From: Bilabrum cf. latius
Taxonomy: Eukaryota > Bigyra: Bicosoecida > Bigyra > Bicosoecida
Assembly: GCA_965178125.1 (NCBI GenBank)
Contig: OZ237762.1
Location: forward strand, 682,001-746,000
Direction: 5' to 3'
DNA: 64,000 bases
Positions within the stretch are counted from its first letter, which is position 1. The number at the start of each line of letters is the position of its first letter. The position numbers were made by a program, and so were the translations under genes. Below, piece after piece: positions 24,281-35,500 of the stretch. Below the pieces are notes generated by a model. That model was given only the letters and a program-made list of their open reading frames with translations. It was not told where the DNA came from and searched no databases.

Positions 24281-27200
24281 ATGGCGTCTGCAAACCCCGG
24301 ATCAAGTGCAGCATTTCGGGTCGAAGACCATGTTGAAACAGACGGTGCTCGTGGTATCGCTGCTGAAGAAACAGGAATAAATCCACTGATTGCCCGCGAT
24401 ATTTGGTGGGCAGCGCGTTGCTTGGATCCCTCCAAACTTCAAGAGCATGTGCATGGCATGCAGGCTGAGGAGATCGCAGGCATATTTGAACACGGGCTTT
24501 CGGTGGTCCAGTCCCTCTTCGCCGTGTTCTACCATCCCAAGTATTACATTTCAAATAAGAGATCCCCTCAAGTTGGTTGGAAAAGGAGTAACATTAGGGG
24601 CCTGTTCGGAATCGACGCAGAGCAAGCAGGTCGAAACGATGCAACGCCTTTTGTATGCGACACTGCCAACAGCGCCGAGGAGGTAGCCAAGCGAGCTGGG
24701 AAGGATGCTTAGCCCCTAGCTTCATTTCGCGATGGCGATGCAGGTCCATCTAGTGGAGCAGGAGCAGCTCGTGGTTGCAGCAAGAGCGCCAGCATGACAG
24801 CGCAACCGTCGATCCTCGCCCGCAAGGACGGCACGGTGTTCATGACCATGGAGGAAGCCAAGCGAAGGTTCGGCGCGTGCCTGGACATCCTGATAGAGGC
24901 CCTTGGGGGCGCGGAGTCTTCCTGCTTCAAGGCGGCGATCGACTTGGAACCAGAGGACAATAAGCCAAGAGACAAGTCAGGGTTCGAGGCACTGCCCCCT
25001 CACCCCGTGGTGCTGGCAATGGGGCGGAACCTCCCAGGCGCCGCGCATCTGATCCGAGCTGTGGCATCTGACGTCACGTCAGGGTGGTACACTGTGTCGG
25101 TCCGCAAACCGAGCGGCTACGGCGTCCGCGATCGCAAAATCAAGCCCTCCTCTGGCTTCGGCATGGCCTTCCTGTAGCTGGCCCAGATGCCAAGGAGCAG
25201 CCACAGCCTGCACATCCTGGCCGCACGGTCAGGAAATGTAGAAGCACTGAGAGCCATGGCGGAGTGCGGCATTCCTGCCAAGACAAGGGGATGGACAGTG
25301 CTGTACGAGGCGTGCTTCCAGTCGCAGGTGGAGGTCATTCGGTATGCGATCGATGAGCTGGGAATGGATCCCAGGACCTCGACGATCAAAGACGGCAAGG
25401 TTCCGTTCGACCACAGTATCACTGCTCCCAGCACTGGTGCGTTCGATCTGCTGGTGGACGAGTACGGCTTCGGCGATCGGCTGGAGGCAGACGGTCCTGC
25501 CATGCTGTCTAAATCGCTCTGCGGTCTAAACCAGGTGGCTCTGTCCCTCATCCGGCGCGGTGTGCCCCACGACACGAAGTCACTCAGGGCTGACAGTCTG
25601 GGCAAGAATCTTGCCTTCATTGCTTTGTCGCGCAAAAGCGGCATCCAATCCGCGCTTGATTTGATCACGGAGAAGACGCAGACCAGGGTGCCGGTGCTTG
25701 AGGCTCTCATGCAGCCACCAGTTCCATGTCGATGGTACGAAGTGTCAGACGTGTGGGGCATACTGCTGAATAGATACAATTATGGTGACAAACGAGCCAT
25801 CAAGGGTCTAGAGCTCGTACTGACATGGCTGCTAGAGCGTGGGCTGACAGGACCCGAGACCCCTGGGAAGCTGGCCATCCAACTTCGTGCTACCTGGGCC
25901 CTTGATGCCGCTGCCAAGCATGGGTTCGAGCCTTTACGGGAGGATATCAGCAGAGTGCTTCGCTTGCATTCGGAGGATTTGAGGTACTCGGGGGGCGCTG
26001 CTGAGGAAAGATGGCACTTCTACCACAAGTTCAGCCAGCTGGAGGCCGTGCGGGACTTCATGATGCACGGTACAATCGCCGATCCGGACGACCCTGCCCT
26101 TCCCGATGCCCCCGCTGCGGCATGCGCTGTTGCGATCATTGCCGAGGTTACTGTGAGGGAGTCCAGCTCGACCACAAAGATCCGTGCGATCCGCAGCTGG
26201 ATCCCGCCAGGCGCCAACGTGAGCTTTGCTCCCACGGTCGGACAGATGACTTCGACGCAGCAGAGGCAACCACGGGCAAGACATGTCCGAGAGCAATTCC
26301 CTGCTTAGCATCAGAAGTACACACCTCTGGCCAGGGCGATCCTGCGCAAAGAGCATGCCCTGGCCTTGTACTTGCTTCTTCGAGGAGCAACGCTTCATCC
26401 CGTCCATGACGCGTGCACGGAGTAGGATCTACGGGTGTTGCTGAGTGGAAGTGGTCTGGCGAGGCGCCCTCACGGCGAGTACGAGCGTTTGCTTCTCGAT
26501 TGCATCTCGGCCGGAGACACTGTTCGGCTCCGTGAGCAGCTGTTGAGTGGGCACGGTGGGCAAGACCTTCTTGGCAAAGTCAAGGCGATCCTGGGCGGCA
26601 ACCTCAAGCGACAGCTGGCCATCGCTAGATGGCGACGGGCTGGGCTTGTCCAGCTGTGGGCCGGCAGTGCCTGGAAGTGGGCGAGGGAAGGCAACATGCG
26701 GGGTCTGCGGAAGTCGATCAAGATCGGTGCTAGGGCTGGGGCACTGGAGCAGACTCAATCAATGAGCGTGGTATCCGGCGAAGCAGCAGCAAGCTCTGCA
26801 GGAGGCAAATATCGCTCGTCACAGTACGGACGAACGGTATCGGCCGCTGACCCAGGTGGATGTGCAAGTGCGGGAGGAGCTGCAGCGTCCTCCGAGCAAT
26901 CCGATGGCCACTTTACCAGCGACGGGTGCACGCTGCTCATGGCAGGCGCTGCCAGCGGGAATGCCGAGATCGTGAAGCTGCTATTGGCGCTGGGAGCCGA
27001 TCCGAGTGTGACGAGTGCGGACGGTGCCACTGCAGGCGTGTGGGCAGAGCGGGCGGGGGCAGCGGAATGCGCTGCACTGCTGCACGAGGCCGAGGCACGA
27101 CTGGCTAAGATGCGATAGAGGACTATTGTGGCCAACACACTCGTCCAGCTGTCGCAAACCCGGGCTGTTGATCTCCAAGACCAGATCCGCATGCTTCAGG

Positions 27201-27694
27201 CAGAGCTGCAACGCACCCGCGAGGTCGCTCTGATGGCAGCAGAGGACAGGCGGAGCGCGGGCTGGGCCTACAACCGATCCGTGATGGTGACCCACGGCCC
27301 TACTGCATCCAGCGCTCTGGTGGGGGATGGCAGGGGCACGGTGAGGGTGGGTGTGACCAGTGCGGCCGGGTCGGGGGGGCATGGCTTGCGCGACCGCCGG
27401 GCAGCGATGGCGGCGTTCGAGGAGCTGGATGTAGGCGGCGGTGCACCGCTGTGCGAGGCAGCGGGGGTGCCTCGGCTAGCACCTTCCGAAGGTGCGCAGG
27501 TCTCGTATCGCCCTCATGAGATAGAGGCGCACAACGCGCGGTTCCAGCAGATGCAGGCAGAGGCGAGGAGGAGGAATCCGTGGGGATACAGGCAGGGTGT
27601 TGAGCCGGTGCCTCTCAAGCCGGAGCAGATCAAGCTGCCGTCCAAGCCCAGGTCAACGCCACGGGCAGAGGGCGAGCAGCAGGACTTGCGCTGA
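24281..27694 (+). CDS. Ankyrin-repeat protein, copy 1 of a tandem pair
   Basis: The frame is open from ATG 24281 (MASANPGSS) to TGA 27692-27694, 1137 residues, with UAGs at 24710, 25175, 26306, 26423 and 27116. Ankyrin units appear at about residues 300-380 (HILAARSGNVEALRAMAECG) and 880-940 (TLLMAGAASGNAEIVKLLLALGADP). Between them lies a long helical region, and the C-terminus has a coiled segment (DQIRMLQAELQRTREVALMA). The second gene at 28313 is nearly identical over most of its length. Two UAGs (24710, 25175) are conserved in the copy. Others align with Arg, Lys or His/Glu codons, in keeping with a polar residue. Role unknown; ankyrin repeats bind proteins. Confidence 0.8.
24708..27490 (+). 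repeat. Direct repeat unit 1 (tandem gene duplication)
   Basis: This unit is nearly identical to 28764-31560 apart from local patches. The period is about 4.06 kb. Limits were set by eye. Confidence 0.8.
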
Positions 27695-28312
27695 GGAGCA
27701 TCAGGCGGCTGGGATACATAGCAGTTGGCGTTGCGATGATGCTTCAACGCACTGGCGCGTGCTATGCATAGTGCAGTTTGCGAGCGGTGCACATCGAGTT
27801 GGTACGAATTTTCTGGTTGATCACGGGGACTTTGGAACCCGTTCGTGCGATCGATCGAAGCTGTAGACTACTTGTGCAAATTACCCTTCAGAATTTCAGC
27901 CCAGTTGCTGAATCGCAGCGAACAAGCTAGCGTGACTTTGTATAGGTGCCGCAGACTTTTGGCGCTCGGTTGGAAATTCGCGCAACTCGTGGGGCAGCCA
28001 ACTGAGGTACAACGCGATTGTGTGGTCTGCCACGGATATGCTAGACCGAGGTCCTCACGATTCACGTGAGCACCATTCATAGATGTCTTGCCCCTAAAAC
28101 TCCAAACGGAACGAGTCTAAATACACGATTGTCCCAAGATGGCTGCGCTTTTACAAGATACTACCAGCCGAAGCAGGTGCTCCGTCCACAAAAATGCACT
28201 GCACTGCAGCTCAAGCGAGCAACTCTCGCTGCACACAATTCATTTGTGGTGATCACAACCTGAAACCAATTTCCACCTGGTGGGGTGATAGACTTATAGC
28301 GACTTGTGAAGT
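27695..28312. other. Spacer between the tandem ankyrin genes
   Basis: It is 618 bases with no convincing gene. Presumably it contains the 3' end of copy 1 and the promoter of copy 2. Confidence 0.5.
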
Positions 28313-31300
28313 ATGGCATCAGTAGATCCCGGATCTGTAACAGGTCTTCGCAGTGCCCTAATGGAAAGTAGCGAAGAATCGCAGCAAAGTCACGGCCTTG
28401 CTATTCGAATTGGCGCAGCTGGTGCCCGGTAGCTGTCTTCAGTAGGTGCTTGTGATATTTGGTGGGCAGTGCGTTGCTTAGATCCCTCCAAACTTCAAGA
28501 GCATGTGCGTGGCATTCAGGCTGAGGAGATCGCGGGCATATTTGAACACGGGCTTTCGGTGGTCCAGTCCCTCTTCGCCGTGTTCTACCATCCCAAGTAT
28601 TACATATCGACGTAGCAACTTCCTGAAATTGATTGGGGGTATTTGGCATGTGATGATATGTTTGGAATCTCAACCGAAGGTGCAGATCAGCATGATGAAA
28701 CGCCTTTTGTATGCGACACTGCCAACAGCGCCGAGGAGGTAGCCAAGCGAGCTGGGGAGGATGCTTAGACCCTAGCTTCATTTCGCGATGGCGATGCAGG
28801 TCCATCTAGTGGAGCAGGAGCAGCCCGTGGTTGCAGCAAGAGCGCCAGCATGACAGCGCAACCGTCGATCCTCGCCCGCAAGGACGGCACGGTGTTCATG
28901 ACCATGGAGGAAGCCAAGCGAAGGTTCGGCGCGTGCCTGGACATCCTGATAGAGGCCCTTGGGGGCGCGGAGTCTTCCTGCTTCAAGGCGGCGATCGACT
29001 TGGAACCAGAGGACAATAAGCCAAGAGACAAGTCAGGGTTCGAGGCACTGCCCCCTCACCCCGTGGTGCTGGCAATGGGGCGGAACCTCCCAGGCGCCGC
29101 GCATCTGATCCGAGCTGTGGCATCTGACGTCACGTCAGGGTGGTACGCTGAGTCAGTCCGCAAACCGAGAGGCTACGGCGTCCGCGATCGGAAAATCAAG
29201 CCCTCCTCTGGCTTCGGCATGGCCTTCCTGTAGCTGGCCCAGATGCCAAGGAGCAGCCACAGCCTGCACATCCTGGCCGCACGGTCCGGAAATGTACAAG
29301 CACTGAGAGCCATGGCGGAGTGCGGCATTCCTGCCAAGACAAGGGGATGGACGGTGCTGTACGAGGCGTGCTTCCAGTCGCAGGTGGAGGTCATTCGGTA
29401 TGCGATCGATGAGCTGGGAATGGATCCCAGGACCTCGACGATCAAAGACGGCAAGGTTCCGTTCGACCACAGTATCACTGCTCCCAGCACTGGTGCGTTC
29501 GATCTGCTGGTGGACGAGTACGGCTTCGGCGATCGGCTCGAAGCAGAAGGTCCTGCCATGTTGACCGAAGCGATCGGCGATTGCAACGAGGTGACTCTGT
29601 CCCTCATCCGGCGCGGTGTGCCCTACGACACGAAGTCATTCAGGGCTGACAGTCTAGGCAAGAATCTTGCCTTCATTGCTATGTCGTGCAAAAGCGGCAT
29701 CCAATCCACGCTTGATTTGATCACGGAGAAGACGCAGACCAGGGTGCCGGTGCTTGAGGCTCTCATGCAGCCACCAGTTCCATGTCGATGGTACGAAGTG
29801 TCAGACGTGTGGGGCATACTGCTGAATAGATACAATTATGGTGATGAACTAGCCATGAAGGGTCTAGAGCTCGTACTGACATGGCTGCTAGAGCGTGGGC
29901 TGACAGGACCCGAGACCCCTGGGAAGCTGGCCATCCAACTTCGTGCTGCCTGGGCCCTTGATGCCGCTGCCAAGCATGGGTTCGAGCCTTTACGGGAGGA
30001 TATCAGCAGAGTACTTCGCTTGCATTCGGAGGATTTGAGGTACTCGGGGGTCGCTGTTGATGAAAGCTGGCGCTTCTACCACAAGTTCAGCCAGCTGGAG
30101 GCCGTGCAGGACTTCATGATGCACGGTACAATCGCTGACCCGGACGACCCTGCCCTTCCCGATGCCCCCGCTGCGGCATGCGCTGTTGCGATCATTGCCG
30201 AGGTTTCTGTGAGGGAGTCCAGCTCGACCACAAAGATCCGTGCGATCCGCAGCTGGATCCCGCCAGGCGCCAACGTGAGCTTTGCTCCCACGGTCGGACA
30301 GATGGACGCGCTGGATCCAAGAGGTCAAACATGGTCCAAGGCTCACACGAGTCGTGTGATGTTCCCTGCTCGAGTTCAATAGTTCACGCCTCTGGCCAGG
30401 GCAATCCTGCGTAAAGAACACGAGCTGGCGGCGTATCTGCTGCTTCGGGGAGCGCGCTTGCACCCGATCCATGATGCATGCAACGGCCATGAGCTTGAGG
30501 ATCTGTTCTGCAATTCTCGGTGGGCAAGCAGGCCGCGCAATCGTTTCGATTGGAAGCTCACCGACTGCCTTGTAACCCACGACACGGAAAGGCTGCGAGA
30601 CCTGCTGCTGTGCAGCAGCGGGTCTGACCCAGTACTCGGCAAAGTCAAGGCGATCCTGGGCGGCAACCTCAAGCGACAGCTGGCCATCGCTAGATGGCGA
30701 CGGGCTGGGTTTGTCCAGCTGTGGGCCGGCAGTGCCTGGAAGTGGGCGAGGGAAGGCAACATGCGGGGCCTGCGGAAGTCGATCAAGATCGGTGCTAGGG
30801 CTGGGGCACTGGAGCAGACTCAATCAATGAGCGTGGGATCCGGCGAAGCAGCAGCAAGCTCTGCAGGAGGCAAGTATCGCTCGTCACAGTACGGACGAAT
30901 GGTATCGGCCGCTGACCCAGGTGGATGTACAGGTGCGGGAGGAGCTGCAGCGTCCTCAGACCAAGCCGATGGCCGTTTCACCAGCGACGGTTGCACGCTG
31001 CTCATGGCAGGCGCTGCCAGCGGGAATGCCGAGATCGTGAAGCTGCTGCTGGCGCTGGGAGCCGATCCGAGTGTGACGAGTGCGGACGGTGCCACTGCAG
31101 GCGTGTGGGCAGAGCGCGCGGGGGCAGCGGAATGCGCTGCACTGCTGCACGAGGCCGAGGCCACCAGAGCTCGGCTGCTGAACAGGCGCGATGAAGCGTC
31201 CTCGCTCATATAGTCGTCAAAACATCGTAAAGCTGGCATCAAGGACCAGATCCGCATGCTTCAGGCAGAGCTGCAACGCACTCGCGAGGTCGCCCTGATG

Positions 31301-31741
31301 GCAGCAGAGGACGGGCGGAGCGCGGGCTGGGCGTACAACCGATCCGTGATGGTGACCCACGGCCCTGCCGCAGCCAGCGCTCTGCTGGGGGAGGGCAGGG
31401 GCACGGTGAGGGTGGGTGTGACGAGTGCGGATGGGTCGGGAGACCATGGCTTGCGCGACCGCCGGGCAGCGATGGCGGCGTTCGAGGAGCTGGATGTAGG
31501 CGGCGGTGCACCGCTGTGCGAGGCAGCGGGGGTGCCTCGGCTAGCGCCCTCCGAGGGTGCCAAGATGGTGCTTGGACCAGGTGAGACTGCGGCACGCAAC
31601 GCACAGATGCGCTAGATGCGGCTGCAGGACAGAGGCCTGTGGATGAACAGAGGTGCGAGCGTGCAGCCATAGCAGCGAGTGCGCCTTCTCTTGCCGTCCA
31701 AGCCCAGGAAGCGTGCTAGTGATGGAAAGATAGGGGTATGA
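28313..31741 (+). CDS. Ankyrin-repeat protein, copy 2 of a tandem pair
   Basis: The frame is open from ATG 28313 (MASVDPGSV, matching MASANPGS of copy 1) to TGA 31739-31741, 1142 residues, with eight UAGs (28430, 28613, 28766, 29231, 30380, 31211, 31613, 31670). Domain order equals copy 1: an N-terminal module (DIWWAVRCLDPSKLQEHV), two ankyrin blocks, a linker and a coiled segment. Differences concentrate at the N-terminus, in a short patch near residues 415-435 (TEAIGDCNEVT against SKSLCGLNQVA), around residues 680-780, and at the end, where copy 2 is shorter and basic. UAG 28613 aligns with Lys in copy 1 (IST-UAG-QLP against ISNKRSP). Confidence 0.8.
28764..31560 (+). repeat. Direct repeat unit 2 (tandem gene duplication)
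   Basis: Second copy of the unit at 24708-27490; see that entry. Divergent islands interrupt otherwise near-identical sequence. Confidence 0.8.
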
Positions 31742-32549
31742 TATGCGTGTTGATCGATCGATGTATCATGCTTTGCAATCTGTGCAAGCAGACTGGCGCA
31801 GCAGCACGACGTGCTCTGTGGCCTGCTAGCTGCATGCACCCTGGCTGTGGGCTTGATGGCCCACCGTGCCGAGCGATTGACTCACAAGGATGCGCGTCGC
31901 AACCAGGATTCAGGTTGTATCTGAGCTGGAACTCGCGCCAATTTCGCTCATGAACGACCCGTCCAGCAGTTGATCGATGGATCCCCCGGATTGCTCGCTC
32001 TCGGCCCCCTTCTGGCAAGCTGGCATTCCAAAAGCATCCTAGCTTCGCCCAAGCATGCCAATAAATGGATTTCTTGTAGATGGCAACTAGTCCACGGCAT
32101 CTCCAGACTACGTTTCCCGTATCGCAAAGAAGTCTCGTCGCCTCAGTGATCGCGTGGCCAACTTGACGTGTCGAGCTCGCTTTCGACTGACTTCCTCCCG
32201 AGCTCGGGTCCCTAGCCTATCGAGCCATTCTGGACATGTTCCTGCGCGTGATGATTGGTGATATGTTAGTCTGCTAGCTGTCTCAGACTCCAGCTGCACG
32301 TCTACATGAGTGCAGGCGCTCGTTCCTTGCACATCGTCTGCCGGCGCTTTCAGCGAGGACAGTATTCGCGCACTACGTTTTGCCTAAGCTAGAGCATGGT
32401 CAAGTGCTGGGAATTCCATTCTAGCAGGGCATACAGCACTGCAACTTGCCGGCCCGGCCGTTGTGCAAGTCGGGAACGTTCGTTGCTCCCGGAGTAAGGT
32501 TCCTTATCAGTAGGCAGTTCTCGTCTTACAGTGAGCGGCAAAACGAAAT
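31742..32549. other. Intergenic, no supported gene
   Basis: It is 808 bases between two + strand genes. Only short frames are present. It probably contains the 3' untranslated region of the ankyrin gene and the protease promoter. Confidence 0.5.
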
Positions 32550-35500
32550 ATGGCTGCGTCTCGGTCTGTGAAACAAACTTCAGATCCATGGGCATCCCGC
32601 ATCGAGACGTGCCTGCCCGCAATTTTATCCGTGAAAGTCTCAAAGTTGTGCGATATTGACGGGAGCACGAGGCCAAGCTCGTCGCAAGGGACTGGCTTCG
32701 TTGTTGACGCTGCCAAGGGTCTGGTCCTCACCAATCGACATGTTGCAGGAGTAGGCCCTGGGACGCACCGAATCGAAACTTCCAAAGGAGATAGCGCGGA
32801 GGCTACACCTGTCTATTTAGATCCTATCCACGATTTTGCCATTTTGGCAGTGCGCTAGTCAGACTTGCAGGCTACTTTTAGGCATGAGATCCCTTTGAAT
32901 CCGGAGGGCGCAATTGTAGGCCGTGAGATACGCCTCCTGGGCAATGATGCCGGCGAGCGGCTGTCGGTTTCGAGGGGTACGATCTCCCGTGTGGATCACA
33001 ACCCACCGAGCTATCACATCCAGACATACTGCGATTTGAATCAACTATATATCATGTGCTCATCGTCTACTACGAGCGGGAGTAGCGGCAGCCCAGTTTT
33101 AAACGTTGACGGCGAAGCAGTGGCACTCAATGCTGGCAGCCGGACAAACGCATCGACGGCGTTCTACCTCCCCTTGCATCGTGCCAGCCGCGCCCTTTCG
33201 TTCGTGCGGAGAGGGTTACTGCCGCCGAGAGGAGAGCTTGGCGCTTGCGTGAGATTCTTGCTGCCAGCAGAGGCGAGGGAGATGGGAGCACCAGACACGT
33301 ATGTCAGAAGACTCCTCGCACACGACGAGAACAAGGGCAAGAATAGCGAGGATGGCAGCGGGGTAGAGGAAAACAGTGTGGGTATCAATGAGGCTGGGGA
33401 TGACGAGGCAATCAGCGGCAGGGATTCGCCACTAGGCCTAGAGGCACAGACCAAGTCTGCCGTGCACGGTGATTCTAGCTCCGAATCCATACGGCCTGCT
33501 TCGCGATCCGAGCTTGAGGCTGCGTGCGGCCTTGCGACGGACTTTGCCTCCGGCAGTCCAGTCGATGGTTAGGCCGGTCGCAGCCCCAGTGCAGCCCATG
33601 GCGACACACACAGCGGGTCGTAGGCACACTCGAGACACGTCCATTCACAGTATGTGCAGGACCCGCACGGGATAGTGACCCGGGGTGTGGTAGGGGTCAA
33701 TCGCGTGCTTCCTGGCCTTTCCTAGGCTGTCCGGTTGGCGGTTCGGGTTGCGTCCGATCTTGATGTGGGCGAAGGTGACTCGGGCAAAGCAGAGTCTAGC
33801 AGTGACAAGAACCCGTCATCGTCGTTGTCATCAGCTTCGACGGCGGCACTGCAGCTGCCCGCCTCTGACGCTGACACGGGGTCGTCTTCCCCGGGTGTGA
33901 AGTCCACCGGTGGACTGGGCGAGCTGACGCCGCTCGGCAGGTCCAGCAGCGGGGCCAGAGGCGCTCTCGCTGTCGTGCCCGAGCCGGCCAAGCCAGGCGA
34001 GCTCTCGCTGTCGGACTGTGAGTCCTGGAGGCGCAGGTTCGAGACCCGCTGCGAGAGCGGCGCGATTCCGGAGGGTTCTATTGCGCCAGCATCCGGCCTT
34101 TTAGAGCAAAAAAGCTCTGACGAGCCCGGTGACAGCGGCATCCCTCGGCTGGAGGCAGGGGATGGCATCCTCGGCGTCAACGGGATGCCACTGTACTCCA
34201 TGGGACTGCTGCAGGCAGCTCTAGACCGGGCCATCGAGCGGCTCCCGGTGCTACCCCCGACGCATCGCACCACGGCACAGCATAGGGCTGTAGCGGAGGG
34301 AGAGCTGAAGAAGCTGCGCGATGCCGCTGACGGAGCACTGAAGCAGGCGGTGGAAAGCCAGACAAAGGAGCTTGAATCAGCATTTCCCTCACCCCCGCTA
34401 GACTCCCTGGGGCCAAAATCGCTCACAATGAAATAGAAGAACGCGCCGAGCGTTGGTGATAATACACCGGTGGATGGGACCCACTCTACTCTGCGGCACC
34501 TGCCCCTGGAGCCACCGGGCTGGCTTCCCACGGCTGCGGCTGGTGCCCGGATTTGGCTGGATGGAAAGGCCGCCCAACGGTGCCAGCAGCTGAACGCGTG
34601 GCTATAGGACCAGATGAACGGGCTGAACGCTCCTTCGCACGTAGATGGCGAGTCTAGCTTGCCAGCTGCAGTGGCGAAGGTCGGCACCACTATAGCTGGC
34701 GAGATGGAGGAAAGCCAACCGACGGTCGCAAAGACGATAGGCATGCTGTTTGAAAATGATATGCCTACGCCGATGCCGCCCCCTGGCGCGGTGATTTTGG
34801 ACGTGCTTCGTGGGGGCCGGCAGCACCTGAGGTTCTGCATGCCCGTGCTAGACGCGCATGCCCTGGTGGCCCGCAGGGTGCTTGCCCTGTCAGGCGATGT
34901 GGTGCATGAGCTGCCGTACAGCTAGTCGCTGCTGCTCCCGGCGAAGGCAGAGTCTGTGTGCCTCGCACACGCAGGCGAGATCCTGCCACTGTGCGCAGTC
35001 AAGAATCCTGTGGGCACGAGCGCGCGGATCGACAACATTGACGGGCGTGACACGGCCACTCTGGGCAGAGTCACGGGTGCGCTGGCTAGTGTCCCCGTCG
35101 GTGCCCGCTTCTCTATCGGGCTGGGCTTCATTTGCTCGCCCAACACGGACAGTCCCAGATCCGCCGCCATGCTGAGGCAGCTGGCCCTGTGCCGCGTGCT
35201 CACGAGGGCGCCCGCGGACGCGCTTCGGTGGGTGCCCATGCACCCAGGCAGCGCCTCGCGGGAATATCCAGCGACAGAAGCTGCAGAAAATGGTCGGGTA
35301 TCGCATGCTGCTGCCGCAGGAGGCCCGGGGCGGTTCGGTAGTGGCCAGTGGCGCGACGTCATGCTGCCCCTCCCACGCCCGATAGACCAGTACGAAAGCA
35401 CCCTGTTCGGGTCGGCTGCTTTGCGCGATCCAGGTGTAGATTGCTGGTCCAGAAGCCTGCTGCTTGATGTGCTGCCTGGTGAAGACGACGTGTCGTTTGC

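Noticed and set aside
32856-32858. UAG as pyrrolysine or programmed read-through
   Set aside because: About one hundred sites in unrelated genes, many in linkers, with no shared downstream element. A general reassignment is simpler.
33722-34840. Minus-strand frame of about 370 codons within the giant protease gene
   Set aside because: It is Ser/Pro-rich shadow sequence; the + strand holds the PDZ-like motif and continuity of the Nma111 fold.
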